From IMG/VR virus record IMGVR_UViG_3300025466_000165, positions 1-24,538 of that record: 24,538 bases of DNA; one strand, 5' to 3'. Origin of the DNA: a virus. Positions 6,067 through 12,089 of the stretch are shown in pieces (positions within the stretch are counted from its first letter, which is position 1; each line of letters starts with the position of its first letter). The translations under genes were made by a program, and so were the position numbers. The notes below the pieces were generated by a model, which saw only the letters and a list, made by a program, of their open reading frames with translations, was not told the DNA's origin and made no database searches.

Positions 6067-6813
6067 TTACCTTCTTTCTGTTCTGGGTTGGGCTGGTAAA
6101 TCTCCACCGGGACATCCGACGGAGACATCTGTTGATCCGGGCAAGTAGTAAGAGCAGTAATGGCAGAACGATTCCGTCGCTGGCAACATCTTGAGGGCAT
6201 TACTGCCACCCGCTGCCACGATTTCCTTCGCTTGCTTAAGTCGCTCGATTCCCGCTGCCGCGATTTCGATATTGAATGGTTCGGACCAGATATGCAATCC
6301 TCGCAGAGAGCCACCACGAGGTAAGAAAACGATGCAGACATCCTCGATGAGGATTCCCTCGCGAATGAGGCCCCATGCGTAGAGATGCGCCTGTGTGCGG
6401 TATTGGTCACCAACGCCGTCGGCCTTGTAACGCTTGAGGCTGGAATCTCCCACGACCTTCCAGTCGATGACGCATTTGCGCTCAAGGTCGACAAGGTCGC
6501 AACTGCCACCAAAATCGAGGTCAGGATCCACGGTGACCCGGTGCTCCACGAGATACCGCGGTTGTGGCAGAGATTCATTCAGGCGCTCATACACTCCCGC
6601 AAGATAAGCGTGGACTGCCGTGCCAATGGTCGCCAACCACGTGTCGGACTGATTGGTCGGTGACGTCTGGGTCAGGCGGTAACCGATTTTGCGGACGCAC
6701 GCACCCCCGACCTCGGATGGACCGACGGCCTTTTGTAGCGAGCGAGCGGAATTGGCTGATGCGCTTCCGATATTGACTCGAACCTCGGTCGCTAGATCGT
6801 AAATGTCAATCAT
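6067..6813 (-). CDS. Cas4/RecB-like PD-(D/E)XK exonuclease
   Basis: A 248-aa protein with the RecB-family nuclease core: His68 in GTAVHAYL, Asp106 in GGSCD, Asp117-x-Lys119 in VIDWKV, and the QYRTQAHLYAWGL motif (137-149). One N-terminal cysteine (C39 in GGACVRKIGY) and three C-terminal ones (C217, C220, C234) fit the four-Cys iron-sulphur cluster of Cas4/AddB nucleases. Phage members act in recombination and end resection. No CRISPR array or other cas gene is present, so this is a phage replication/recombination enzyme. A strong AAGGGGG Shine-Dalgarno precedes the ATG. Confidence 0.85.
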   Translation of the reverse strand: MIDIYDLATEVRVNIGSASANSARSLQKAVGPSEVGGACVRKIGYRLTQTSPTNQSDTWLATIGTAVHAYLAGVYERLNESLPQPRYLVEHRVTVDPDLDFGGSCDLVDLERKCVIDWKVVGDSSLKRYKADGVGDQYRTQAHLYAWGLIREGILIEDVCIVFLPRGGSLRGLHIWSEPFNIEIAAAGIERLKQAKEIVAAGGSNALKMLPATESFCHYCSYYLPGSTDVSVGCPGGDLPAQPRTERR

Positions 6814-7003
6814 TGTCGTCCCCCTTGATGAAATACCATGAAGCCCAAAAGTAGGAGTTCACGAAAATCTTAAAACGCAACCGGCGGGTGGCGTGGTCTT
6901 TCCATTTGTGATGTCCGATGTAGCTATGCAATCCAGCTTCGGTGTCGCAAAATGCTCCGCAGAGAAAATCTTGCAACTCCTCAACCTTGTTGTACTTTCT
7001 CAC
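6806..7003 (-). CDS. Hypothetical protein, GTG start
   Basis: A 65-aa protein (GTG start; MRKYNKVEELQDFLCG..., ending FIKGDDND) with several aromatic and His residues and no recognised family. The GTG overlaps the previous stop (GTGA), and the protein's stop overlaps the nuclease start by 8 bases. Tight packing on both sides supports a real gene translated together with the nuclease and its upstream partner. Confidence 0.6.
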   Translation of the reverse strand: MRKYNKVEELQDFLCGAFCDTEAGLHSYIGHHKWKDHATRRLRFKIFVNSYFWASWYFIKGDDND

Positions 7004-7323
7004 AACTCATCGTCCGGCATGATGGGTCGGAATTGTCTCATGCGCGTTGTCACGGTACAGGACTCGACTTGCTCGGGTGTGAGGATTTCTTTCGCCTTTT
7101 TGCCGTCGAAGCGCTGTTGCTCGATGTAGGCGAATTTGATGACTGGGTTGCCGTTAATGGTTCCCAGCGGATTCTCGCCGAGTGCCAACTCAACATGAGC
7201 TCTGGCAATGTCGGCTTGCTCCTCGAGTTTCTTAATCTCGAATTTGATGCGGTTATATTCGCCGAGCCATCCTTGGACGGATGCTGGAAGCTCGACGGCG
7301 TCGTCGATGGTGAATTCTGACAT
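7000..7323 (-). CDS. Coiled-coil protein resembling the YqaJ-associated C-terminal domain
   Basis: A 107-aa protein with a helical/coiled-coil stretch (EYNRIKFEIKKLEEQADIAR) and then a beta region (GTINGNPVIKFAYIEQQRFD) and VTTRMRQFRPI. The order, coiled coil then a test of -G.-.P.(I/V)-.-. strands ending in T-R-.-F, resembles the segment that follows the nuclease domain in YqaJ-type phage recombinases. Here it is a separate gene two places before the Cas4-like nuclease and could be its partner; that is inference. Shine-Dalgarno AAGGGGA is clear. Confidence 0.6.
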   Translation of the reverse strand: MSEFTIDDAVELPASVQGWLGEYNRIKFEIKKLEEQADIARAHVELALGENPLGTINGNPVIKFAYIEQQRFDGKKAKEILTPEQVESCTVTTRMRQFRPIMPDDEL

Positions 7324-7332
7324 GGTTTCCCC

Positions 7333-7746
7333 TTAGTAGAAATTGTGCTTGAGTTCGTTGGCTTTTGCAGCGCATGGTCCACCAGAACCGTAACGCTCCG
7401 AGATATAGGCAAGCATCGCCACCAGTTGAGCCTTCTGGTCGTTCGAGTGCTTTATTCCGAGGTTTCTGTAGGTAGATGCGAGAAGCTGCCCAATTCCTCG
7501 CGCTGAGCTGGTCGGAGACTTGGCGTAAGGATTCTCATGTGATTCGACCGTCATGACATATCGAAGGCATTCGTACTGCTTTGGAATCAAAAGTTCCCGG
7601 GCAACCTGATCCGCTGTGGCGTCGGTGAAGGCCACTTCGTGAGTGATAACCAACGGCGAGTGGATATGGTTGATGACGAATGCGACATTGACGCCAAGCA
7701 AAATCGTGAGGAATAAACGAAGACCGAATTGCCACCAAGTAATCAT
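7333..7746 (-). CDS. Membrane-anchored SLT/lysozyme-like protein
   Basis: A 137-aa protein with an N-terminal signal anchor (about 7-27, LRLFLTILLGVNVAFVI) and a C-terminal transglycosylase-like domain: Glu68 in MTVESHENPYAKSP is the likely catalytic acid, followed by SSARGIGQLLASTYR, then LAYISERYGSG and the end ELKHNFY. Actinobacterial secreted SLT/aggregation-factor-type domains show the same string, and C60 and C125 could form a disulphide outside the cell. It would cut or remodel peptidoglycan. Its place in the replication operon, away from the lysis genes, is unusual. The start overlaps the WhiB stop. Confidence 0.75.
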   Translation of the reverse strand: MITWWQFGLRLFLTILLGVNVAFVINHIHSPLVITHEVAFTDATADQVARELLIPKQYECLRYVMTVESHENPYAKSPTSSARGIGQLLASTYRNLGIKHSNDQKAQLVAMLAYISERYGSGGPCAAKANELKHNFY

Positions 7747-8150
7747 CGGTTCATCCGTTCCACTGCTTTTTTGTATCGGATGATGGCCGTGACAACACTG
7801 TCAGCTTTGATTCCCAGAATATGTCCAATTTCTTCGTTTGTGTAGCCTTGTTGCTTGAAAGAGACAGCTCTCGCCCCCTTGGAATGGGCGACTCGTCCAG
7901 AAACCTTTCGAGGTTGGAAACGAGTTCGCTCACGTTCAGTCTGCCCGCCCCATATTCCGTCTGGAATTGCGTGATCCACGGCGTATTTGAGGCAATCCAC
8001 TTGGTGATCGCATCGTCCGCAGATTGACTTGGCGTGGGGAGTGTTGATGCGCCGTTCTTCGCTAGTTTCCGGGAACCAGAGCTCTGGGTCGACTTCCGCG
8101 CATAACGGATTGTCGAAGTCTGGAAAATTCTTAAAAATTTCATTCAACAT
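7743..8150 (-). CDS. WhiB-family transcription factor with C-terminal HTH
   Basis: A 135-aa protein. The WhiB domain shows four iron-sulphur cysteines (C17, then C44-x2-C47-x5-C53) and the GIWGG turn (65-69). Residues about 92-130 (SKGARAVSFKQQGYTNEEIGHILGIK...) look like a helix-turn-helix as in sigma region 4 or LuxR-like proteins, beyond the basic tail usual for the family. WhiB proteins are confined to Actinobacteria and their phages and bind the housekeeping sigma factor; phage copies can override host WhiB regulation. The start at 8150 was chosen as the longer frame overlaps the upstream gene by 80 bases. Confidence 0.9.
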   Translation of the reverse strand: MLNEIFKNFPDFDNPLCAEVDPELWFPETSEERRINTPHAKSICGRCDHQVDCLKYAVDHAIPDGIWGGQTERERTRFQPRKVSGRVAHSKGARAVSFKQQGYTNEEIGHILGIKADSVVTAIIRYKKAVERMNR

Positions 8151-8508
8151 TCCTGTCGCCGTATCCTGCTTCTCTGAGTAGTTGAACGATGTCGGAGATG
8201 GACATAACTGCCCACCAATCACCGGGCCGAGTTAACCCGACGCCGTTAGGTTTTACAACAAGAATTCCGTAGTCGGCCTTAGCGTGCTTGGTCTCGAGCT
8301 TTGTCTCCTCAAGCCATGCAGGGATTTTGTAGGTGCGATGGCTCTTGACTTCCCATGCCAGACACGGAGTTCCGGTGACATCTCCGAGATCCTCGCCTGA
8401 GTTTCCCCCACCCAGTGCGCGGCGCTCTGCCCCCGGAAATCCGTGACCTTGTAGGAATCTCACCAGAGCTGTCTCTGCTGATGTCCCCTTAGCCTTGGCC
8501 TTGGACAC
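8140..8508 (-). CDS. PD-(D/E)XK Holliday junction resolvase-like nuclease
   Basis: A 122-aa basic protein with the resolvase/VRR-like order: KGTSAETALVRFLQGHGF, AERRALGGG, Asp43 in LGDVTG, Glu53-Val-Lys55 in AWEVKSH, and a closing GDWWAVMSISDIVQLL. This pattern is typical of actinophage proteins called Holliday junction resolvases. It would resolve branched DNA during replication or before packaging. It uses a GTG start with AAGGG upstream, sharing one base with the previous stop. Confidence 0.75.
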   Translation of the reverse strand: MSKAKAKGTSAETALVRFLQGHGFPGAERRALGGGNSGEDLGDVTGTPCLAWEVKSHRTYKIPAWLEETKLETKHAKADYGILVVKPNGVGLTRPGDWWAVMSISDIVQLLREAGYGDRNVE

Positions 8509-8753
8509 TAGCCCTTAACCGATTCGAGACGCCGAGACTGCTTGACGGATGGCGTCCGAAAAGTGGAATGGTGCGTGAGCTGGTAGAGAATATCCTTGAC
8601 CTTTTCCGCTTCAACGCGTGTGGTCTTGAGTTCGCGCTTGAGTTCGTGAGTTCCCTCGCGCTTGGAATACTGATAAAAGCTGCCAATATGGGTGAAAATA
8701 AACGCAACGCCAATCATGAGGGCTGCGAACACATCTGCATTCATTCGGATCAT
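8508..8753 (-). CDS. Single-pass membrane protein with coiled-coil tail
   Basis: An 81-aa protein with one transmembrane helix (MNADVFAALMIGVAFIFTHIG, residues about 4-24) followed by a charged helical tail (EGTHELKRELKTTRVEAEKVKD). The function is unknown. It overlaps both neighbours by one base (TAATG and TAGTG). An internal ATG three codons in is an alternative start. Confidence 0.6.
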   Translation of the reverse strand: MIRMNADVFAALMIGVAFIFTHIGSFYQYSKREGTHELKRELKTTRVEAEKVKDILYQLTHHSTFRTPSVKQSRRLESVKG

Positions 8754-8938
8754 TAGTTATTACCTTTCGCCAATACATTCACGGTCACTGATGATTCCTC
8801 GGCGGGCCAGAACATATGCTGGATACCTTGCTCGGTTTCAATTTCGATGATGTCGATGCCCCCGATGGATGCGGGAGACTTGAAAATTTCAGTAATGGTG
8901 CCAGTGAAACTGAGGACTACTTGGTCGCCTTTGTTCAT
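8753..8938 (-). CDS. Small beta-rich hypothetical protein
   Basis: A 61-aa protein (MNKGDQVVLSFTGTITEIF..., ending VLAKGNN) with alternating hydrophobic residues that suggest a small beta barrel (SH3- or OB-like). The function is unknown. The ATG at 8938 was chosen because it overlaps the preceding stop as ATGA; a longer frame to 8968 would overlap the upstream gene more. Confidence 0.6.
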   Translation of the reverse strand: MNKGDQVVLSFTGTITEIFKSPASIGGIDIIEIETEQGIQHMFWPAEESSVTVNVLAKGNN

Positions 8939-9063
8939 TTGCGGAGCGCCTTCTTGAAGTTGTGCCAATCCTCAATTTCGGTGTCGATGTCCTGTTGTGG
9001 AATGAACATGATCAGAGCTGCCGTACCAATCACGGCCAGAGTTGTGATAACTATTCCTAGCAT
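8935..9063 (-). CDS. Single-pass membrane miniprotein, first gene of early operon
   Basis: A 42-aa protein with an N-terminal transmembrane helix (MLGIVITTLAVIGTAALIMF) and a short charged tail (PQQDIDTEIEDWHNFKKALRK). A strong AGGGG Shine-Dalgarno lies upstream and the stop overlaps the next start. It is the first gene behind the candidate promoter at 9118-9146, so it should be among the first phage proteins made. The function is unknown. Confidence 0.6.
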   Translation of the reverse strand: MLGIVITTLAVIGTAALIMFIPQQDIDTEIEDWHNFKKALRK

Positions 9064-9117
9064 TTTGTTGCCCCTGTTCTGGATGCTTCGGGTTCCTGTC
9101 CCCTCGGCTCTAGGAGT

Positions 9118-9146
9118 AGTTCATCAGCGAATGCAGGGAATGTCAA
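9118..9146 (-). promoter_or_regulatory. Candidate early promoter
   Basis: On the minus strand a perfect TTGACA (9146-9141) is followed after 17 bases by TGAACT (9123-9118), a weak -10. It lies about 55 bases before the first early gene and after the terminator of the upstream block. The remaining bases between 9064 and 9335 hold small inverted repeats (TCTGGGG/CCCCAGA at 9229-9256) and no gene. Confidence 0.4.
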
Positions 9147-9266
9147 CAACCGTTAACTAGGCGATTTCGGCGTGTCGTGGAAAGACCCCAGCCGTTTGGT
9201 CTACTCGGAATCGAGTTTCAGGGACGGTTCTGGGGCCACGCCAAGAATACCCCAGAAACGACGAAG

Positions 9267-9304
9267 AAGCCCCCCAACGCCGGCGAGGTGGCGTTGAGGG
9301 GCTT
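9267..9304 (-). terminator. Strong hairpin terminator
   Basis: Two 15-base arms (9267-9281 and 9290-9304) pair at 14 positions, with a G-T wobble at the other, around an 8-base loop; the stem is GC-rich (GCCCC...GGGGC). On the minus strand it is followed by a T-rich CTTCTTCGTCGTTTCT. It lies just after the HNH-DUF6378 gene and separates the structural/lysis block from the replication operon. A smaller hairpin (GCCTT/AAGGC, from 9306) sits beside it. Confidence 0.75.
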
Positions 9305-9335
9305 AGCCTTTACTTAAGGCTTCGTTAGGTAAGGG

Positions 9336-9884
9336 TTAAGGGTTTTCGGTGGCGATTTCGCCTGAGATGGCCATATAAGCCGCGGCGTCGATGAAGCTGT
9401 CGAGATGCTCCGGGGACTCGATGAGGCGGGCAACCTTGACCTGAGCCATGCAGAGGGCCACTTGCGCGGGGCTAATCTCGGTTTCTAATACAACCGACCA
9501 GAGAGCGGCGATGCGTTCGTGGTTCACTTTTGGAGTGCCGTAATTCTTGTCACGGTCACCATGAGTCAGCCGATTGGCTTCGTCGAGGATTTCCTTGCGG
9601 TTCATGAGCTTTGCCCCCTGATCGTCTTGCGTCCCCTTGGCCAAGTTGCAGGGAGCGCATAATGCTTGCAGATTGCTTTCATCATTCGTGCCACCCTTGG
9701 CGAGCGGAACGATGTGGTCAATGTGTGGCTCAATCTCGAAAAGACTAGCGCCGCAGTGTTGACACGTAAATCCGCAACGAGCCAAAATCCTCAACCGAAC
9801 CGTCTGTGGAAACGAAATTCGAGTCGTGGATTTTGGCTCCTTGCTGGCTTTGATTAGTTTCTTAATCTCGGCACGGAGAGTCAT
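9336..9884 (-). CDS. HNH endonuclease-DUF6378 fusion
   Basis: A 182-aa protein in two parts. Residues 25-85 form an HNH nuclease: C41-x2-C44, H54, D56-H57, N71 and C76-x2-C79-N. Residues 94-182 (MNRKEILDEANRLTHGDRDKNYG..., VNHERIAALW, PAQVALCMAQVKVARL, DSFIDAAAYMA) match DUF6378, usually a stand-alone phage protein of unknown function. At the junction, AGGGGG (9619-9614) lies 8 bases before an in-frame ATG (9605), so a separate DUF6378 product could also be made. The gene starts with an ATGA overlap and ends before the terminator. Confidence 0.8.
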   Translation of the reverse strand: MTLRAEIKKLIKASKEPKSTTRISFPQTVRLRILARCGFTCQHCGASLFEIEPHIDHIVPLAKGGTNDESNLQALCAPCNLAKGTQDDQGAKLMNRKEILDEANRLTHGDRDKNYGTPKVNHERIAALWSVVLETEISPAQVALCMAQVKVARLIESPEHLDSFIDAAAYMAISGEIATENP

Positions 9885-10144
9885 TTTGTTTTAACGCACC
9901 GACATCCGTTGTGTTGACCGCGTTTGCGGTGCTTGATGATGGATGCGCTTTTGATGTCGAAGCCGTGCTCGTTGAGGAGCCGAGCGACTGCTGCCGCCGC
10001 AATGTCCTGTTTATCTACCAACTCCTCGAGGGCTTGTGCGTCTTCCTTGGCTAAATCAGCCAGAAGGCGGTTGACCTTGCACGGATAACCCTGTTGGAGT
10101 GGTGGATCAGCGAGGAATGCCTCGATTGCTTTGCGAAGGCTCAA
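9881..10144 (-). CDS. HTH-like protein with C-terminal CxC, probable TTG start
   Basis: An 87-aa protein (LSLRKAIEAFLADPPLQQG..., CKVNRLLADL, AAVARLLNEHGFDIKSASIIKHRKR, GCRCV). The middle-to-end part has the layout of a small helix-turn-helix with a basic recognition segment; similar actinophage proteins are presumed DNA-binding. No ATG or GTG lies inside, so the TTG at 10144, just after the previous stop and behind GGCGG, is the likely start. An ATG at 10264 would overlap the holin candidate by 119 bases and is less likely. Confidence 0.55.
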   Translation of the reverse strand: MSLRKAIEAFLADPPLQQGYPCKVNRLLADLAKEDAQALEELVDKQDIAAAAVARLLNEHGFDIKSASIIKHRKRGQHNGCRCVKTK

Positions 10145-10145
10145 G

Positions 10146-10412
10146 TTATGCCGCCGGAGCCGCCGAAGCTGTTGGAGCTGCTGGTGCAGGTGTGGTGGCC
10201 TTGATTTGAGCCTTGCCGACCTGATAAACAGCAATAAACTTCTGAGCCTTAGCGAGCGCTGCACCGATTACTGGTCCGAAGACAGAAGCGGCGGCGGCCT
10301 TAGCTACTCCGAGAGGATGATGGTCGCCTGAGTACCAGATACCAGCGGCAGTCGAGACGAATGCGATGGCGTAGTGTTCAGCAATTTTCGTAACTTTAGG
10401 AGAGATCTTCAT
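10146..10412 (-). CDS. Small hydrophobic protein, holin candidate
   Basis: An 88-aa protein with two hydrophobic segments (HYAIAFVSTAAGIWYSG at about 13-29; GVAKAAAASVFGPVIGAALA at about 35-54) and an Ala/Pro-rich C-terminus (TPAPAAPTASAAPAA). Size, two apparent membrane passes and position right after two lysin-like genes fit a holin, which forms the membrane hole that releases endolysin. It has a good AAAGGG Shine-Dalgarno. Other membrane proteins in this block compete for the role. Confidence 0.5.
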   Translation of the reverse strand: MKISPKVTKIAEHYAIAFVSTAAGIWYSGDHHPLGVAKAAAASVFGPVIGAALAKAQKFIAVYQVGKAQIKATTPAPAAPTASAAPAA

Positions 10413-10457
10413 GCTTGCCCTTTCTAGGCGAAGGTGTGGAAAGAATAACAGATTGAG

Positions 10458-10946
10458 TTAATTGACCCATTTTGGACGCGCCACGGCAACGACGAACGAA
10501 TACTGGCGTTGCTTTTGATAGCAACCGTCTCCATTCGATTGGTTGACTCCCGGCGCTCCGGTGTTGCCTTCATAGGTGGTCAGGACACGGTGTTGGGTGT
10601 CGTTAGATACGACCAGACCAACGTGCTCCGCTTCCTTTTGACCTTCCCAGTTAAAGAAAACAATGTCACCAGCTTGAGCCGATGCAACTGGCACGAGTTG
10701 ATGAGTGGTGGTGAAATGGTTGACCGCTGTTGGGCAGTAGGCAAAACCCTTCGGGGATTGGATTCCAGCGATGAGCGCTCCTGCACCAGCTTGGTTGAAG
10801 CAGTAGGATACGAACATGGCGCACCAAGATTGGTGGTTCTCGCCATACCATGCGCCGAAAATGCTGTCGTTATTGGGGCTTTCTTTGTAGCCCTGTTGGA
10901 CATATTTCTTGGCAATATCTAAGACGGCGTTGGCTTGAATGGACAA
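10458..10946 (-). CDS. CHAP-domain endolysin
   Basis: A 162-aa protein that is essentially one CHAP (amidase/endopeptidase) domain: Cys42 in SWCAMFVSYCF, GDIVFFNWEG (93-102), His108 in AEHVGLVV, and N128 in TYEGNTG. It would cut peptidoglycan amide or peptide bonds. There is no separate cell-wall-binding domain and no signal peptide, so it would need a holin. The start is TTG at 10946, supported by an AGGAG eight bases upstream; no ATG fits. Longer reading frames run into the upstream gene. Confidence 0.85.
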   Translation of the reverse strand: MSIQANAVLDIAKKYVQQGYKESPNNDSIFGAWYGENHQSWCAMFVSYCFNQAGAGALIAGIQSPKGFAYCPTAVNHFTTTHQLVPVASAQAGDIVFFNWEGQKEAEHVGLVVSNDTQHRVLTTYEGNTGAPGVNQSNGDGCYQKQRQYSFVVAVARPKWVN

Positions 10947-10954
10947 TGTGACTC

Positions 10955-11440
10955 CTATTGGTAAATCAGACGCTCGGCTAAGTCGCCGGGGGTAACGAGG
11001 TAATCTTCTTTGCCGAAAAGTGGAATTCCTGCCTTGCGGTAGCACTCGGCCACCAATTCAGAGCAGATGTATCCATTCTTCGTCGAGAGATATTTCATGA
11101 GCTTGGTATTGGCAAGGATTTTCAACCCCAAAATACGGAATCCAAGATCAGCAATGACGAAAAACCCATAGGGCTTGCCGATAATCTGCCGAGCTTGGGC
11201 AACGATAATCAACCGCTGCTGGTCGTTGAGGACCTCGTGCTGATTCCAAGCGACGTAAGAATATTTCGACAGCGGGCTGATTTCGACGCCTTTAGGGTTG
11301 GCTTCGATAATCTGGTCGCCGCCGATGTAGATAAAGGCGTGATTCCAGCGGGAGAGAGTGCCGATACGAATCAGCTTTCCCATCAGCCCGTTGGTCTTGA
11401 CGCAACCGTAGTCCCCGATTCGGGGCTTGTAGTTACTCAT
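10955..11440 (-). CDS. Permuted NlpC/P60-like (YiiX/YebB-type) cysteine peptidase
   Basis: A 161-aa protein with the circularly permuted papain-like order: GDYGCVKTNG...RWNHAFIYIGGDQIIEA (His34, Glu47) first and GYICSELVAECY (Cys126) later. Permuted NlpC/P60 proteins of the YiiX group cleave amides or esters in cell-wall peptides or lipids. Next to the CHAP lysin, a second lytic activity is likely but not proven; an immunity or host-modification role is possible. ATG 11440 overlaps the previous stop and has GGAAG upstream. Its TAG contributes to the CHAP gene's AGGAG. Confidence 0.7.
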   Translation of the reverse strand: MSNYKPRIGDYGCVKTNGLMGKLIRIGTLSRWNHAFIYIGGDQIIEANPKGVEISPLSKYSYVAWNQHEVLNDQQRLIIVAQARQIIGKPYGFFVIADLGFRILGLKILANTKLMKYLSTKNGYICSELVAECYRKAGIPLFGKEDYLVTPGDLAERLIYQ

Positions 11441-11783
11441 AGTCTTCCAAGCTGTCAATCAAGTCCCGAAGGTCATCGGTCTGATTACGCTCGAGCTTGA
11501 GGATGTGTCGGATGATTTGAGCGTCCCGCTTAGTCTGCGAAAGCATGGAAATACCGACAATCAGCTCGATGATGACTGCGATGAAGCTGGCAATAAGCTG
11601 CCAGTGGACATAGGACGAATTATCCTTGAACCAGTGCGGACGAATCCACCAGACAATGCTGAGGACGGTCCAGAATATGATGAAAAACCAGTTACGGATG
11701 ACTCCTTGAACCTTCCACGAGACTTGCTCGCTAAAAGTTAAAACGTCACCGGTGTCTGGATGGATGAATTTCTTCTTAAACAT
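11433..11783 (-). CDS. Two-pass membrane protein
   Basis: A 116-aa protein with two transmembrane helices (NWFFIIFWTVLSIVWWI at about 31-47 and IASFIAVIIELIVGISML at about 64-81) and a C-terminal cytoplasmic coiled coil (RDAQIIRHILKLERNQTDDLRDLIDSLEDY). It faintly resembles DUF1003/low-affinity iron permease-like proteins. Next to lysins it could be a holin or a lysis-timing protein. ATG 11783 has GAGG upstream; longer starts overlap the small upstream gene. Confidence 0.6.
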   Translation of the reverse strand: MFKKKFIHPDTGDVLTFSEQVSWKVQGVIRNWFFIIFWTVLSIVWWIRPHWFKDNSSYVHWQLIASFIAVIIELIVGISMLSQTKRDAQIIRHILKLERNQTDDLRDLIDSLEDYE

Positions 11784-11949
11784 CAGAGCCTCGCTTTCGA
11801 CGAATGCCCCTGTTGCCTTTAGTTTCGGCTTTGATAATTTGTGCAATTACCCGATGAAAAATCCACCAGATAACGCCCCCGATTGCTCCTATTGAGAACG
11901 TGAACCCATAAAGTACGTTCGCCAAATCTGACCAGTCGTTAAGTGTTAT
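11776..11949 (-). CDS. Single-pass membrane miniprotein with non-canonical start
   Basis: A 57-aa frame reading TLNDWSDLANVLYGF, then a transmembrane helix (TFSIGAIGGVIWWIF) and a basic tail (ETKGNRGIRRKRGSDV). It fills the space between two genes and its stop overlaps the next start by 8 bases. No ATG or GTG is present at the front. An ATA at 11949 sits 8 bases after AAGGA and gives (M)TLNDW; the only standard alternative is a TTG at 11925. The topology fits a small holin or antiholin. Confidence 0.45.
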   Translation of the reverse strand: MTLNDWSDLANVLYGFTFSIGAIGGVIWWIFHRVIAQIIKAETKGNRGIRRKRGSDV

Positions 11950-11960
11950 TTAATTGTTCC

Positions 11961-12089
11961 TTACTGTTGAGGTTTATCCCCTGCCTCTATTTTACCAAGT
12001 AACAACTTCAATGTGATGTTTTCTTGAACCAATTCGCCTATGAGTTGTCTGAGACTTGCAATAATCTCATCGCTGCTCACTTGTGGCAT
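11961..12089 (-). CDS. Short coiled-coil protein
   Basis: A 42-aa protein (MPQVSSDEIIASLRQLIGEL..., ending IEAGDKPQQ) with a heptad-like pattern of Ile/Leu, so probably a short coiled coil. The start shares a base with the fibre stop (TAATG). Small proteins of this kind occur beside lysis and fibre genes; the function is unknown. Confidence 0.5.
   Translation of the reverse strand: MPQVSSDEIIASLRQLIGELVQENITLKLLLGKIEAGDKPQQ

Noticed and set aside
6067-6813. Cas4 as a sign of a CRISPR system
   Set aside because: No repeats or other cas genes are present; stand-alone Cas4-like nucleases are normal phage recombination genes.
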